Shown here piece by piece: positions 54,517 through 63,868 of a stretch of DNA of 64,000 nucleotides. Source of the stretch: Peribacillus loiseleuriae (GTDB lineage Bacteria > Bacillota > Bacilli > Bacillales > DSM-1321); the NCBI RefSeq assembly GCF_001183985.1, contig NZ_LFZW01000001.1, positions 955,144-1,019,143 of the forward strand. Reading direction: 5' to 3'. The position numbers were made by a program, and so were the translations under genes. Each line of letters opens with the position of its first letter. The first letter of the stretch is position 1. The notes beneath the pieces were generated by a model. It worked only from the letters and a program-made list of their open reading frames with translations, did not search any database and was not told where the DNA came from.

Positions 54517-55506
54517 ATGGCTAATCAAAATGAAAAACAAGTTCTTAACCTTCCGTTTACGGGAATATGCTCATTTGGCAAGTATCCAATCTGTACAAGC
54601 CTTGATGAACTAGATGCAGATGTGGCGGTTATTGGAGTGCCCTATGATATGGGTACGCAGTGGAAATCAGGTACAAGGATGGGACCACGTGGAATACGAG
54701 AAGGTTCCACTTTATATAGTTTCGGTTTAGATGGAGCCTATGATATTGAAAAAGATATTATGTATTTAGGGCCTGACTGCAAAGTAGTCGATTGTGGAGA
54801 TGTAGATATGGTACATGGTGATTTGGAGCAGAGCTTCGACAATGTTGAAGAATCGATTAGAAAAATCATTTCCAAAGGAGCGATGCCTGTCGTAATGGGC
54901 GGAGATCATTCCGTTACCATTCCAGTCGGAAGAGCGTTAGATTCCATTGGTCCGTTCCACGTTATCCAAATAGATGCCCACTTGGATTGGGCGGATCACC
55001 GCTCGGGGCAAAGATTCGGGCATGGAAGCTCACTTCGCCGTTTAGCAGAAATGGAGCATGTCGATAAAATGTTCCAATTTGGCATTCGTGGTATTAGTAG
55101 TAGTAAAAAGGAAGATGTAGATGCCGCTAAAGATTATGGCAGCGAAATCTTGTCACCAAGACAAATGAGAAAAATGGGTATCGATTCGGTATTAGATCTA
55201 ATCCCTGAAGGGGAAAATTATTATGTAACAATCGATATCGATGGACTAGACCCTTCTTTGGCACCAGGAACAGGCACACCTTCTCCTGGTGGTTTGTACT
55301 ATGATGAAGTGAATGAGCTGTTGGAAGGAATATCGAAGAGAGGAAATGTAATTGGCTTCGATTTAGTAGAAGTATCTCCTCCGTACGACCCTACCGGTAT
55401 TACGAGTCAAGTAGGGGCAAGGCTTATTCTTGACTTTATTAGTTTTATATTAAAGGAAAAAGAAAATAAATTGCAACTAGCTTCAACTATACAAGTAAAT
55501 AGATAA
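54517..55506 (+). CDS. Ureohydrolase (agmatinase/guanidino-acid hydrolase family)
   Basis: This 329-residue metalloenzyme cleaves a guanidino compound to urea. Metal-binding motifs are GGDHSVT, DAHLDWAD and DIDGLDPS; the GTGTPSPGG and EVSPPYD motifs are typical of agmatinase-like rather than arginase members. The substrate cannot be fixed from sequence; agmatine, guanidinobutyrate, guanidinopropionate or guanidine itself are possible. The clear sigma-54 promoter and adjacent activator and MFS genes suggest a nitrogen-source pathway. GAGGGGGAT precedes the ATG. Confidence 0.92.
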   Translation: MANQNEKQVLNLPFTGICSFGKYPICTSLDELDADVAVIGVPYDMGTQWKSGTRMGPRGIREGSTLYSFGLDGAYDIEKDIMYLGPDCKVVDCGDVDMVHGDLEQSFDNVEESIRKIISKGAMPVVMGGDHSVTIPVGRALDSIGPFHVIQIDAHLDWADHRSGQRFGHGSSLRRLAEMEHVDKMFQFGIRGISSSKKEDVDAAKDYGSEILSPRQMRKMGIDSVLDLIPEGENYYVTIDIDGLDPSLAPGTGTPSPGGLYYDEVNELLEGISKRGNVIGFDLVEVSPPYDPTGITSQVGARLILDFISFILKEKENKLQLASTIQVNR

Positions 55507-55696
55507 AGATAAAGTTGATAATGAAGAGAAGGGATCAATCCCTTTCTCTTTATCATCATATCCATTTATAAGTAATTTGTTTTATTGAGTATTACTTATA
55601 AAAAGCTTTAATTATGAATAAATGAGAGCGCTTACCATTGGGGATGTTAGACAAAGATGAACATAAGGAGCTATACCAAATTATAGGGGGATCATA

Positions 55697-57112
55697 ATGG
55701 AAAAAAGCGTCCGCGGTTCAAATAAAATGATTATCGGTATTGTACTAGCTGTACTTACATTTTGGTTATTTGCCCAGTCGATGGTAAATATTATTCCAGC
55801 AATTCAAGCAGATTTAGGTATATCACTAGGAACTCTAAATATTGCCATCAGTTTAACTTCCTTATTTTCAGGTATGTTTATTGTTGCAGCTGGTGGAATT
55901 TCAGATAAAGCTGGCCGTAAGAGACTGACTTATTTAGGACTGGTTTTAAGCATTATTGGATCCCTATGCCTTGTTTTAGCACAAAATGCTACACTTTTAA
56001 TCACTGGGCGTATCATCCAGGGTATTTCTGCAGCATGTATTATGCCGTCAACTATTGCTTTAGTTAAAGCAAATTTCGAGGGAGAAGATAGACAGCGTGC
56101 TCTTAGTTATTGGTCATTTGGCTCATGGGGAGGAGCCGGTTGTTGTGCTTTAATAGGTGGTGCGATTGCTACGTATATGGGCTGGAGATGGATTTTTGTC
56201 TTGTCCATTGTTATTTCTTTAGTTGCGATGTACTTATTGAAAGATACACCAGAAAGTAAAGCTGAACAATCAAACACATCTAAATTTAATTTTACTGGTC
56301 TCTTCATCTTTATTATCATTATGCTGGCATTAAATTTAGTAGTTACACGTGGACACGAGTTTGGCTGGACGAGCCCGCTTACTGTTGCTTTAATGAATGT
56401 AATTATCATTGGAAGTGCTATATTCTTTATGGTTGAAATAAAAAAATCAAATAAATTTATTGAATTTTCCTTATTTAAAACTAAAGCATATACGGGAGCA
56501 GTAACCTCTAATTTTTTACAAAATGCAATTGCTGGAACAGTTGTGGTTGCGAATACGTATGTGCAAGTAGCGAGAGGGTTTACAGCCTTTCAAACAGGTT
56601 TATTAACCATAGGTAACTTAGTCGCTGTGCTCGTGATGATCCGTGTAGGTGAGAAAATGCTGCAAAAAGTAGGTGCAAGAAAACCAATGATTGCAGCTTC
56701 AATAATAACTCCACTTGGGATTAGTCTAACAGCGTTAACATTCTTACCTGACTTAGCATATGTAATCACCGTCTTTATTGGTTTCATGTTTTCAGGTATT
56801 GGACTTGGATTATACGCAACTCCATCTACTGATACTGCTGTAGTAAATATTCCAGAAAATAAAGTTGGGGTTGCTTCAGGAATTTATAAAATGTCCAGCT
56901 CACTTGGTTTTTCATTTGGTATAGCGATTTCAACAGCAGTTTATGGTGCAATCGTAGCAACTGGAAACACAGAATTGGCAGCATCTGCAGGGATCATGGT
57001 AAACCTAGCTTTTGCTATCCCATCATTAATCTTCATAATGTTAACAATTTCGGACAACGAGGGGAAAAAGGTACTCGACCTTTCATCAACGACACTGAAA
57101 AAGTCCATATAA
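55697..57112 (+). CDS. MFS transporter of the DHA2 (14-helix) type
   Basis: This 471-residue protein has about 14 membrane helices and the MFS loop motif GGISDKAGRKRLTYLG (residues about 72-87), followed by GRIIQGISAACIMPSTIALV. The DHA2 group is mainly drug exporters, but here the gene follows a ureohydrolase gene under a sigma-54 promoter, so it may import or export the guanidino substrate or its product. The 190-base gap contains a hairpin (about 55516-55556). AGGGGGATCATA precedes the ATG. Confidence 0.9.
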   Translation: MEKSVRGSNKMIIGIVLAVLTFWLFAQSMVNIIPAIQADLGISLGTLNIAISLTSLFSGMFIVAAGGISDKAGRKRLTYLGLVLSIIGSLCLVLAQNATLLITGRIIQGISAACIMPSTIALVKANFEGEDRQRALSYWSFGSWGGAGCCALIGGAIATYMGWRWIFVLSIVISLVAMYLLKDTPESKAEQSNTSKFNFTGLFIFIIIMLALNLVVTRGHEFGWTSPLTVALMNVIIIGSAIFFMVEIKKSNKFIEFSLFKTKAYTGAVTSNFLQNAIAGTVVVANTYVQVARGFTAFQTGLLTIGNLVAVLVMIRVGEKMLQKVGARKPMIAASIITPLGISLTALTFLPDLAYVITVFIGFMFSGIGLGLYATPSTDTAVVNIPENKVGVASGIYKMSSSLGFSFGIAISTAVYGAIVATGNTELAASAGIMVNLAFAIPSLIFIMLTISDNEGKKVLDLSSTTLKKSI

Positions 57113-57120
57113 TGAGAAAA

Positions 57121-57164
57121 AGAAGTTAATCACCTGTTATATATAGATGATTAACTTCTTTTTT
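57121..57164 (+). terminator. Rho-independent terminator of the MFS gene
   Basis: AGAAGTTAATCA and TGATTAACTTCT form a 12-bp stem with a 15-base loop, followed by TTTTTT. Confidence 0.9.
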
Positions 57165-57199
57165 GTCTATATGTTGATAGAATGCGCCTTGTTTTCTCA

Positions 57200-57683
57200 A
57201 TGCAGCGATGAGCAGCTGTAATTCACCGAATTGGCTTCGACCATGACTGCAGAATGAATCTGCTCGCATAAATACTTCCTTTTTTTAAAAAGTTTCATTT
57301 AGGTCTTGTAGCTCTTATTTTCCCATTTTCACCTAGCTCACGAGAAAACTCTTCATCCACCCGATCCGGTTCTATTTTTAAGTTTTTGGGAGTTTGAGGT
57401 AATGAATTTTTACTGCTAGATGATTTTTGATTGTTTGATCTTCCCATAATATTGCCTCCTAATGAAATTTTAATCTTTATTAGTATGGCTATAAATCACA
57501 TTTATATATCCTTAGATTTGTTCATAGCGAAGGACGGATCGGCTGCTTTGAGTTTACTGAGTGATCGACTTCTATGAGTTCGCTTCTTTGCTTGTGCTTC
57601 CATGCAGCGATGATTAGCTATCCTTTCCCGAATCAGTTGCGGTCATGGCTGCAGAATGAATCTGCCCGCATGAATGCTTCCTT
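57200..57683 (-). repeat. Dispersed repeat, family 3 (two copies)
   Basis: Copies at about 57200-57282 and 57602-57683 share TGCAGCGATGA, CATGNCTGCAGAATGAATCTGC and CGCATNAATNCTTCC. Read on the minus strand each gives protein-like FMRADSFCSHGRS or FMRADSFCSHDRN runs that are broken by stops. A second segment, GGCTGCTTTGAGTT, recurs at about 57540 and 57789. Confidence 0.6.
57295..57447 (-). CDS. Small YfhD-like spore-former protein (50 residues)
   Basis: TAGGAGGCAATATT precedes an ATG at 57447. The product starts MGRSNNQKSSSSKN and contains LPQTPKN and DEEFSRELGE, a pattern shared with YfhD-type proteins (LPQTPK...EFS.EL). It stands alone on the minus strand. The function is unknown; a spore link is inferred by resemblance. 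Confidence 0.65.
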   Translation of the reverse strand: MGRSNNQKSSSSKNSLPQTPKNLKIEPDRVDEEFSRELGENGKIRATRPK

Positions 57684-57856
57684 GAGCATAACCCCCTGAA
57701 TCAGTTGCCAAGATCTGCTTCCTTGAATAGAGGGTTGGGCTTCGGAAACCGGGCTGGAACGAAATGGAGGCATGCGTTGGAGAAAGACGGGCAGGCTGCT
57801 TTGAGTTAAATCCCCTGAGCCTACTCGACTAATACCCACCTATGTTCAAGAAGAGA

Positions 57857-57900
57857 AGACTCCATTTTGATCTGCTTTTTTCAAAACGGGGTCTTTTTTT
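57857..57900 (+). terminator. Rho-independent terminator without an upstream gene
   Basis: AGACTCCATTTTG and CAAAACGGGGTCT form a 13-bp stem (one mismatch, one G-U pair) followed by TTTTTTT. The 400 bases upstream hold only family 3 repeat material, so this may end a non-coding transcript. The interval 57901-58306 holds a partial family 1 box (GGGGGTCTGACCTC, 58180-58193) and nothing else I recognise. Confidence 0.78.
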
Positions 57901-58306
57901 CCGTAGAAAGAGGGTTTTCAATCGGTTTTTAATCAAACTTTATATAAGTTACATTTGCCATTCTTTATGAGGACTGTTTCGTCACTTTCTATCATAAGGG
58001 TGGGTGATAAATTTGGAAATCAAGTGGCTCAAATCTAGATTAACAAAAACAAAAACAGCATAACACAGAAAAATGACCTATTTCAGTCATATTTGGCATG
58101 TTTTTCTTTATTAGCATGGATAATTGTCTTATAAGAATAGCTCTTATCTAACTATTCTTCAGTGTTAGCTTGATGGGTAGGGGGTCTGACCTCAATTTCG
58201 ATCCTTTACACATATATGAGCTGGACAAGGAGTAGGTATAGTATGAGGGAGTTTTTCCTGGTTTAGCCGAAGGTAGTTTCACCTTATTGTGAAAAGAGGA
58301 ATGGGG

Positions 58307-58726
58307 ATGACTTTTTATGCATTGTTCATTGCTATTATTTTTTGTATGGTCATGAGTATCCGTACATTATTCTTGACTACCGGTGATAAGAAACGCTTCT
58401 CGATGGAAACACTTGGGTGGGCGATTAATCTATATGCGACGATTTTAATTGGTTTTGCGTTAATATATCTTTTATTTGAACTGCAAAATCATGCAGTCAT
58501 ACTTGATAATGGCAAGAGAGTAGAAGGGGACTTCTTCCAACAATTACTAACCTCATTTTATTTCAGTGCGATGACAATGTTTTCTGTCGGTTACGGTGAT
58601 ATTAGTCCAATTGGGATGGGAAGAATGGTAGCGACGCTTCAAGCGTTCATCGGCTATGCACTACCGGTAGCCTTCGTAATTCGAACAGTGGGCGAAATGG
58701 ATCAGCATGAACGAAATAAGAGGTGA
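58307..58726 (+). CDS. Two-helix potassium channel family protein
   Basis: This protein of about 139 residues has an ion-channel (PF07885) pore with the selectivity filter SVGYGD in MTMFSVGYGDISPIG, preceded by two helices and followed by one more. It lacks an RCK domain. I use the ATG at 58307, six bases after AGAGGA; in-frame GTG 58289 and ATG 58301 lie at or before that site. It is 72 bases before bcp. Confidence 0.88.
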   Translation: MTFYALFIAIIFCMVMSIRTLFLTTGDKKRFSMETLGWAINLYATILIGFALIYLLFELQNHAVILDNGKRVEGDFFQQLLTSFYFSAMTMFSVGYGDISPIGMGRMVATLQAFIGYALPVAFVIRTVGEMDQHERNKR

Positions 58727-58798
58727 AAGTTGTCTTAGCTAACAAAATTAGGTACCCTAATTATAGAATCTATAGATTAGAAACTGGAGGATATCAAA

Positions 58799-59269
58799 AT
58801 GACACTACAAGTAGGAGAACAAGCACCGGATTTCACACTTCATGCAAGCGAAGGTGGGGAAGTTTCATTATCTGACTATCTAGGGAAAAATATCGTTCTT
58901 TTTTTCTACCCGAAGGACATGACACCAGGATGTACAACAGAAGCATGTGATTTTAGGGATCAGCATACTCAGTTTGATGAGCTTAATGCGGTTATCTTTG
59001 GAATCAGTCCAGATCCTATAGCTAGCCATAAGAAATTTATCGACAAACATGGCCTGCCATTTACATTATTAGCAGATGAACATCATGAGGTAGCTGAAAC
59101 ATATGAAGTATGGAAATTAAAGAAAAACTTCGGCAAAGAATATATGGGAATAGAACGCTCGACCTTTTTAATTGATGAAAAAGGAACGCTAGTTAAAGAA
59201 TGGCGTAAAGTCAAGGTTGAAGGCCACGTTGAAGAAGCACTCGAATACTTGCGAAACAGAGCAGAATAA
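58799..59269 (+). CDS. bcp: Thioredoxin-dependent thiol peroxidase Bcp (YgaF)
   Basis: This 156-residue peroxiredoxin of the BCP/PrxQ group reduces hydroperoxides. The peroxidatic cysteine is in YPKDMTPGCTTEACDFRD (first Cys about residue 45, second five residues later as in PrxQ). Length is normal. GGAGGATATC precedes the ATG. In B. subtilis ygaF is next to perR; here an aminopeptidase and a dehydrogenase gene lie between. Confidence 0.95.
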   Translation: MTLQVGEQAPDFTLHASEGGEVSLSDYLGKNIVLFFYPKDMTPGCTTEACDFRDQHTQFDELNAVIFGISPDPIASHKKFIDKHGLPFTLLADEHHEVAETYEVWKLKKNFGKEYMGIERSTFLIDEKGTLVKEWRKVKVEGHVEEALEYLRNRAE

Positions 59270-59281
59270 GCGAGGGATGAG

Positions 59282-60391
59282 ATGAGAGACGAACGACTGA
59301 ATAAACTGGCAAAGCTCCTGCTGACCTATTCGATAAAACTACAAGCGGGAGAGCGTGTATTAATAAGAGGGCACTACAATGCAAAACCATTAATGAAAGA
59401 ATTAATTGATGAAACGTATAAACTAGGAGCCTATCCATATATTGATATTATGGATGACGAATTGAACCGCCATTTAGCGTTAGGTTATGAAAAGGAACAA
59501 CTTGAAACACTGGCATCCTGGATGATGAAAAAATATGAAGATACAGATGCAGTCATCATTGCCTATGGGGAAGAAAATGACGCGGAGTTTTCGGAAATCC
59601 CGACAGAAAAGCATCGAATTCGCGGTGAAGCGATGAAGAAGCCAACATTCTTCTATGTCAATAATCGTCGTTGGGTACTGCTTAATTATCCAACAATGGG
59701 TCTGGCACAGAAAGCAGGCATGAGTCTAAGTAGCTTTGAAGATTTTTTACTAGAAGTAAGTACAGCTGATTATGAAAAAATGGATCTTGCTATGCAGCCA
59801 TTGAAACAATTAATGGAACGTACTGATCGAGTACGTCTCGTATCACAAGGAACGGATTTATCCTTTTCAATAAAAGGTATTCCAGCTGTTGTTTGTGCCG
59901 GTGCGAATAATATTCCTGATGGAGAAGTATTTACCGCTCCGGTCAAGGAAAGTGTTAATGGAATCATTACCTTTAATACTCCTTGTCCATACCAAGGCAT
60001 AACCTTCCGGAACGTATCATTAACCTTCAAAGAAGGTAAGTTGATTGAAGCGAAGTCTGATCAAATGGAGAAAATGAATGAAATTTTTGATACAGATGCA
60101 GGTGCACGCTATATTGGTGAATTCGCTATTGGTGTAAACCCGTTTATTACAGAACCAATGGGTGACATTCTTTTTGACGAAAAAATTTGTGGAAGTCTGC
60201 ACTTCACACCAGGTGAGGCCTATGAAGAAGCTGATAATGGAAATCGCTCTAGCATTCATTGGGATATGGTATTAATTCAACGTCCCGAATATGGTGGCGG
60301 CGAAATCTATTTTGATGATGTTTGTATTCGCAAGGATGGTTTGTTTACATTACCAGAATTAGAGGGATTAAACCCTGATCAGTTAAAATAG
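59282..60391 (+). CDS. M29-family aminopeptidase (AmpS/PepS-like)
   Basis: This 369-residue cytoplasmic metallo-aminopeptidase belongs to M29 (thermophilic aminopeptidase) family. Motifs include RGHYNAKPLMKELID near the start, GANNIPDGEVFTAPV with a metal-binding glutamate, GEFAIGVNP and SLHFTPGEAY. Length is typical though slightly short (AmpS about 410). It starts 12 bases after bcp, so the two are probably co-transcribed. A terminator follows at 60486. Confidence 0.9.
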   Translation: MRDERLNKLAKLLLTYSIKLQAGERVLIRGHYNAKPLMKELIDETYKLGAYPYIDIMDDELNRHLALGYEKEQLETLASWMMKKYEDTDAVIIAYGEENDAEFSEIPTEKHRIRGEAMKKPTFFYVNNRRWVLLNYPTMGLAQKAGMSLSSFEDFLLEVSTADYEKMDLAMQPLKQLMERTDRVRLVSQGTDLSFSIKGIPAVVCAGANNIPDGEVFTAPVKESVNGIITFNTPCPYQGITFRNVSLTFKEGKLIEAKSDQMEKMNEIFDTDAGARYIGEFAIGVNPFITEPMGDILFDEKICGSLHFTPGEAYEEADNGNRSSIHWDMVLIQRPEYGGGEIYFDDVCIRKDGLFTLPELEGLNPDQLK

Positions 60392-60485
60392 CCTGCCTAT
60401 TTTTCTTGGAAAAGGCTTTTGTCCAACTCAACTTTTCTATCATTGAATATGCTAAAGTATGGGAATACCTCCTCGAAATAACTTA

Positions 60486-60511
60486 CGCGGGCCTAGTGCT
60501 CGCGGTTTTTT
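60486..60511 (+). terminator. Rho-independent terminator of the M29 aminopeptidase gene
   Basis: CGCGGGC and GCTCGCG form a 7-bp GC-rich stem (one G-U pair) with a CTAGT loop, followed by GTTTTTT. Confidence 0.85.
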
Positions 60512-60578
60512 ATGAAAAAAATAATGGATTGTGACGTAGATATAATAAAGAAAACATATAAATAATGGAGGAATACAA

Positions 60579-61523
60579 ATGCTTGTATTATCAACAATTG
60601 TGCCACCAAAATCGATTCAAACAGATATGGCTGCTAAGTTCCCGAATATTGACTTTCACTATCAAGAGGATCTTGAAACAGATGAATTATCTCATGCTGA
60701 AGTTTTAATTACATATGGTGAAGATTTAGAAAATCAACATATTAGAAAAGCCCCCATGCTTAAATGGATTATGGTCATGTCTGCAGGTCTTGAAAGAATG
60801 CCCTTTGAGGCGATTATTGAAAGAGATATTCTCGTAACAAATGCCCGTGGTATACATAAAACCCCCATGGCTGAATATACATTCGCTATGGTTCTTCTCC
60901 ACGAAAAAAAGGGGAGGTTGTTGCTTGAAAACGAAAGGAATGAAAAATGGGATCGTGATGTTAGGGTAGGTGAATTAAATGGAAAAACAATGCTTATCCT
61001 TGGTACGGGTGCAATCGGTGGTGAAATTGCCCGAATCGCTAAAGCTTTTAATATGAAGACAGTAGGTTTGAATAGAAGTGGTAGACAAACTGAATATATG
61101 GACCGAATCATCCAAAAGAAGGCTATCTTGTCTGAGCTTTCGCAAGCTGATTATCTTATATCCATTTTACCGTCCACACAGGAAACTGTGGGTTTCCTCC
61201 AAGCAGAACACTTTAAGGCGATGAAGAACTCAGCTGTGTTTGTAAATATTGGGCGAGGAGACGTAGTAGATGAGAATATTCTACTTTCGGCACTGGCTAA
61301 TCAAGAAATAGCCCATGCGATTCTCGACGTATTCGATCCTGAGCCACTGGCGAAGGGTCATCCATTTTGGAATATGGATAATGTGATCGTAACATCTCAT
61401 TTATCAAGCAGGTCTTACAATTATCTTCCGCGGGCGTTCCAGATTTTTGAACAAAATCTTTCAACTTATCTCGAACGAAAATCAAGTTTTATTAATGAGG
61501 TTGATCCAAAAAAAGGATATTAA
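60579..61523 (+). CDS. D-2-hydroxyacid dehydrogenase
   Basis: This 314-residue NAD(P)-dependent oxidoreductase has the Rossmann motif LGTGAIGGEIARIAKAF (near residue 145), NIGRGDVVDE with catalytic Arg environment, and DVFDPEPLAKGHPFW...TSHLS, with the catalytic glutamate and histidine. The family reduces 2-keto acids (phosphoglycerate, glyoxylate, lactate types); the substrate here is unknown. GGAGGAATAC precedes the ATG. It is a single gene unit. Confidence 0.92.
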   Translation: MLVLSTIVPPKSIQTDMAAKFPNIDFHYQEDLETDELSHAEVLITYGEDLENQHIRKAPMLKWIMVMSAGLERMPFEAIIERDILVTNARGIHKTPMAEYTFAMVLLHEKKGRLLLENERNEKWDRDVRVGELNGKTMLILGTGAIGGEIARIAKAFNMKTVGLNRSGRQTEYMDRIIQKKAILSELSQADYLISILPSTQETVGFLQAEHFKAMKNSAVFVNIGRGDVVDENILLSALANQEIAHAILDVFDPEPLAKGHPFWNMDNVIVTSHLSSRSYNYLPRAFQIFEQNLSTYLERKSSFINEVDPKKGY

Positions 61524-61601
61524 TTTGATTTTAAAGAAAAGTGCTTGGTATGGTAAAATTAAATGAATACCCAAGGATTTGTTATTGATTTAGTAGAAGC
61601 A

Positions 61602-61648
61602 TTGACAAAGTAAGCTAACCAAAGGTACACTAATTATAAATATTCTAA
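61602..61648 (+). promoter_or_regulatory. perR promoter with PerR box
   Basis: TTGACA (61602-61607) and TACACT (61626-61631) are 18 bases apart. TTATAAATATTCTAA (61634-61648) matches the PerR box TTATAATNATTATAA at 12 of 14 defined positions and overlaps the expected transcription start, consistent with the known autoregulation of perR. A second inverted repeat (AATATTCT / AGAATATT) overlaps its right half. Confidence 0.85.
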
Positions 61649-61689
61649 AGTAAGAATATTTACTTGATAAGAAAAAGAGGTGCATTACG

Positions 61690-62127
61690 GTGTCCCAAGA
61701 GCTATTAAAAGAAGCATTGGATTCATTGAAAGATACCGGAGTACGTATCACCCCTCAACGTCATGCAATACTTGAGTATTTAATAAACTCGATGTCTCAC
61801 CCAACTGCAGACGATATTTATAAAGCATTGGAAGGTAAATTTCCAAATATGAGTGTGGCAACAGTTTATAATAATCTTCGAGTATTTCGTGAGGTTGGTC
61901 TGGTTAAAGAATTAACATATGGGGATTCCTCGGCGCGATTCGATTTTGTCACAACAAACCATTACCATGTGATTTGTGAAAAATGCGGTACAATTGTTGA
62001 TTTTCACTATCCAGCGTTAGACGAAGTTGAGCACTTTGCTTCACAGGTAACTGGATTTAAAGTGAATACCCACCGTTTAGAAGTTTACGGAGACTGTCCA
62101 GCTTGCCAAGGAAAAAGCTTGCACTAA
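61690..62127 (+). CDS. perR: Peroxide-responsive repressor PerR
   Basis: This 145-residue Fur-family repressor uses metal-catalysed histidine oxidation to sense peroxide. It has the winged helix ([34 protein letters not shown]), and a structural zinc site with CEKCG and CPAC. The start is GTG after AAAGAGGTGC. Synteny with ygzB and ygxA/rrn agrees with B. subtilis. Likely targets in this organism include its own gene, given the PerR box upstream. A strong terminator follows. Confidence 0.96.
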   Translation: MSQELLKEALDSLKDTGVRITPQRHAILEYLINSMSHPTADDIYKALEGKFPNMSVATVYNNLRVFREVGLVKELTYGDSSARFDFVTTNHYHVICEKCGTIVDFHYPALDEVEHFASQVTGFKVNTHRLEVYGDCPACQGKSLH

Positions 62128-62129
62128 AA

Positions 62130-62165
62130 AAGGTTCCGCCTTAACTTAAGGCTGGAACCTTTTTA
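62130..62165 (+). terminator. Rho-independent terminator of perR
   Basis: AAAAGGTTCC and GGAACCTTTT, extended by GCCTTAA / TTAAGGC, form a long stem ending in a T-run directly after the perR stop codon. Confidence 0.9.
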
Positions 62166-62270
62166 ATGTTTAGTAATTTGTAAACTATCTACATAATGAA
62201 ACACGGTTTAAAAGGTCAGAACATAGTGAGTTGAATTGCTAACAAAAGAAAAAAGAGACAGGACTGCCTC

Positions 62271-62630
62271 TCATTGTTTTTGGTGAGTTTGTTTACGATT
62301 ATAATTTTGGTCAAATTCTTTACCTTCAAGACTTTTATCCAGCGTTAAACTTTCGTCACAATGCATACAAATGTCAACTCTGCCTAATATTTTTGTGGGT
62401 TTATTACAGTTTGGACAAATGACCTGCACCGTTTTTGTTGAGAGCATACCAATCCAGAAATAGACGACCGTGCTAGCTACAATAAATAGAAGACCAAGCA
62501 ACATGAAAATCGTCATAACAATTGGATGGGATTTGAAAAATATCCCTCCGTACATCACAATAAAACCGATGAAGACCAGACTGAGAGCAAATGTCCTGAT
62601 TTTATTTATTTTACTAGAATATTTCGCCAT
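62271..62630 (-). CDS. ygzB: YgzB family membrane protein
   Basis: This 119-residue protein has two membrane helices (about residues 12-30 and 38-60) and a C-terminal zinc-ribbon (CPNCNK and CMHC). It matches B. subtilis YgzB in size, topology and position between perR and ygxA. GGAGGGACAACT precedes the ATG. Function unknown. Confidence 0.92.
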   Translation of the reverse strand: MAKYSSKINKIRTFALSLVFIGFIVMYGGIFFKSHPIVMTIFMLLGLLFIVASTVVYFWIGMLSTKTVQVICPNCNKPTKILGRVDICMHCDESLTLDKSLEGKEFDQNYNRKQTHQKQ

Positions 62631-62808
62631 AGTTGTCCCTCCTGAAATTTTACTATATCATATTTCACTGGGAAAGAAGAGAATATTCAGTAAAAACATA
62701 GCAAATAAAGAAACGGGAAAATATCTATAAAAGAATGTTCCCTTGCAGGGATTATAGTTGAAATGTCGAACAAGTAAACATACCACAATTTATTGGGGGA
62801 ATTAAGAG

Positions 62809-63675
62809 ATGGAAGATATTCTTCGTCCGATTTATCAAGAGCGGGCAAGCTTAAAGTCAACACTTGGCATACTTTTAATAGAAAAAAGGAAAAACACAAG
62901 TTCAAATACAGACACCTTTGATTATATTTTATTTGTAATAGTAGATGAAGCGGAAGAACCAGTTTTCTTAAAACATTATACATATAAAGATCAAAAAGCA
63001 GCTCTGCATATCGTTCAGGAAAAACAATTAAAAGAATGGCTATTGCTTGGCACGAATCGCAAAGTTGTCGATTGGCTTCAAAATGGAAAGGTTCTATACG
63101 ATCGTAATGAATATCTCTACAATCTGAAAACAGAACTTCGTGAATTTCCTTTCTATGGACGAAAAATTAAGATTGGTATCGAATTTGCTAAATTAATAAG
63201 AAGGTATATAGATGGAAAAGCATTTTTTGAAGATGGGCATTATCTAGACGCCTACAATCATGTGGTCCATTCTTTGCACCATCTCGCTAGATTAGAAGTG
63301 ATTGAACAAGGATTTTATCCAGAGGTAACAGTCTGGAATCAAGTGAAATATATGGAACCAGAAATTTTTAAACTTTATGAGGAGCTTGTCAACAGTGAGG
63401 AGACAATCGAGAAGAGACTTGAACTTTTGTTTCTCGCTAGTGAATTTCTTATCTATTCCAGAACCAATACAGGTTCACAGCATTTAGTAGAAATAATGAA
63501 AGAAAGACAGGGCTACTGGAGTATATCAGAATTAATGGAACACCCTGAACTCGCTCATTATGCAGTTGATTTAAGTGTTTTGTTAGAATACTTAATAGAT
63601 AAGGCTATAGTTGAAGTCGTTGAAATTGAGACTAAGGGGCATGAAGTTTATCATCGTAATTATCAAGCTCGATAA
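62809..63675 (+). CDS. ygxA: YgxA, nucleotidyltransferase-like protein
   Basis: This 288-residue protein matches YgxA: an N-terminal nucleotidyltransferase-like part (MEDILRPIYQERASLKSTLG, GTNRKVVDWLQNGKVLYDR) and a helical C-terminal part with a winged-helix-like end. It lacks an obvious full GS-x9-DxD catalytic motif, so activity is doubtful. It always precedes an rRNA operon in B. subtilis relatives, as here. GGGGGAATTAAGAG precedes the ATG. Confidence 0.92.
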   Translation: MEDILRPIYQERASLKSTLGILLIEKRKNTSSNTDTFDYILFVIVDEAEEPVFLKHYTYKDQKAALHIVQEKQLKEWLLLGTNRKVVDWLQNGKVLYDRNEYLYNLKTELREFPFYGRKIKIGIEFAKLIRRYIDGKAFFEDGHYLDAYNHVVHSLHHLARLEVIEQGFYPEVTVWNQVKYMEPEIFKLYEELVNSEETIEKRLELLFLASEFLIYSRTNTGSQHLVEIMKERQGYWSISELMEHPELAHYAVDLSVLLEYLIDKAIVEVVEIETKGHEVYHRNYQAR

Positions 63676-63692
63676 CTTTTTTGAAAAAGTTG

Positions 63693-63868
63693 TTGACCTT
63701 ATGTTTGTATGATGATATAGTTATAAACGTCGCTGAGGGACATACGCTTTCACAGCGGCGGAGAAACATCTCGAAAAAACTTTTAAAAAACATGTTGACA
63801 GTTAATACATTAACGTGTTAACTTAATAAAGTCGCTTACGAGATAAGTGATAACAACTTGCTCTTTGA
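63693..63868 (+). promoter_or_regulatory. Tandem rRNA operon promoters and antitermination leader
   Basis: P1 is TTGACC (63693-63698) with TATAGT (63716-63721), spacing 17. P2 is TTGACA (63795-63800) with TTAACT (63818-63823), spacing 17. A boxA-like TGCTCTTTGA at 63859-63868 (continuing AAACTGAAC) is typical of Bacillus rrn leaders. Confidence 0.85.

Noticed and set aside
57633..57839. 68-codon minus-strand ORF in the repeat region
   Set aside because: It is built from family 3 repeat sequence, has no ribosome site, and the second copy is interrupted by stops.
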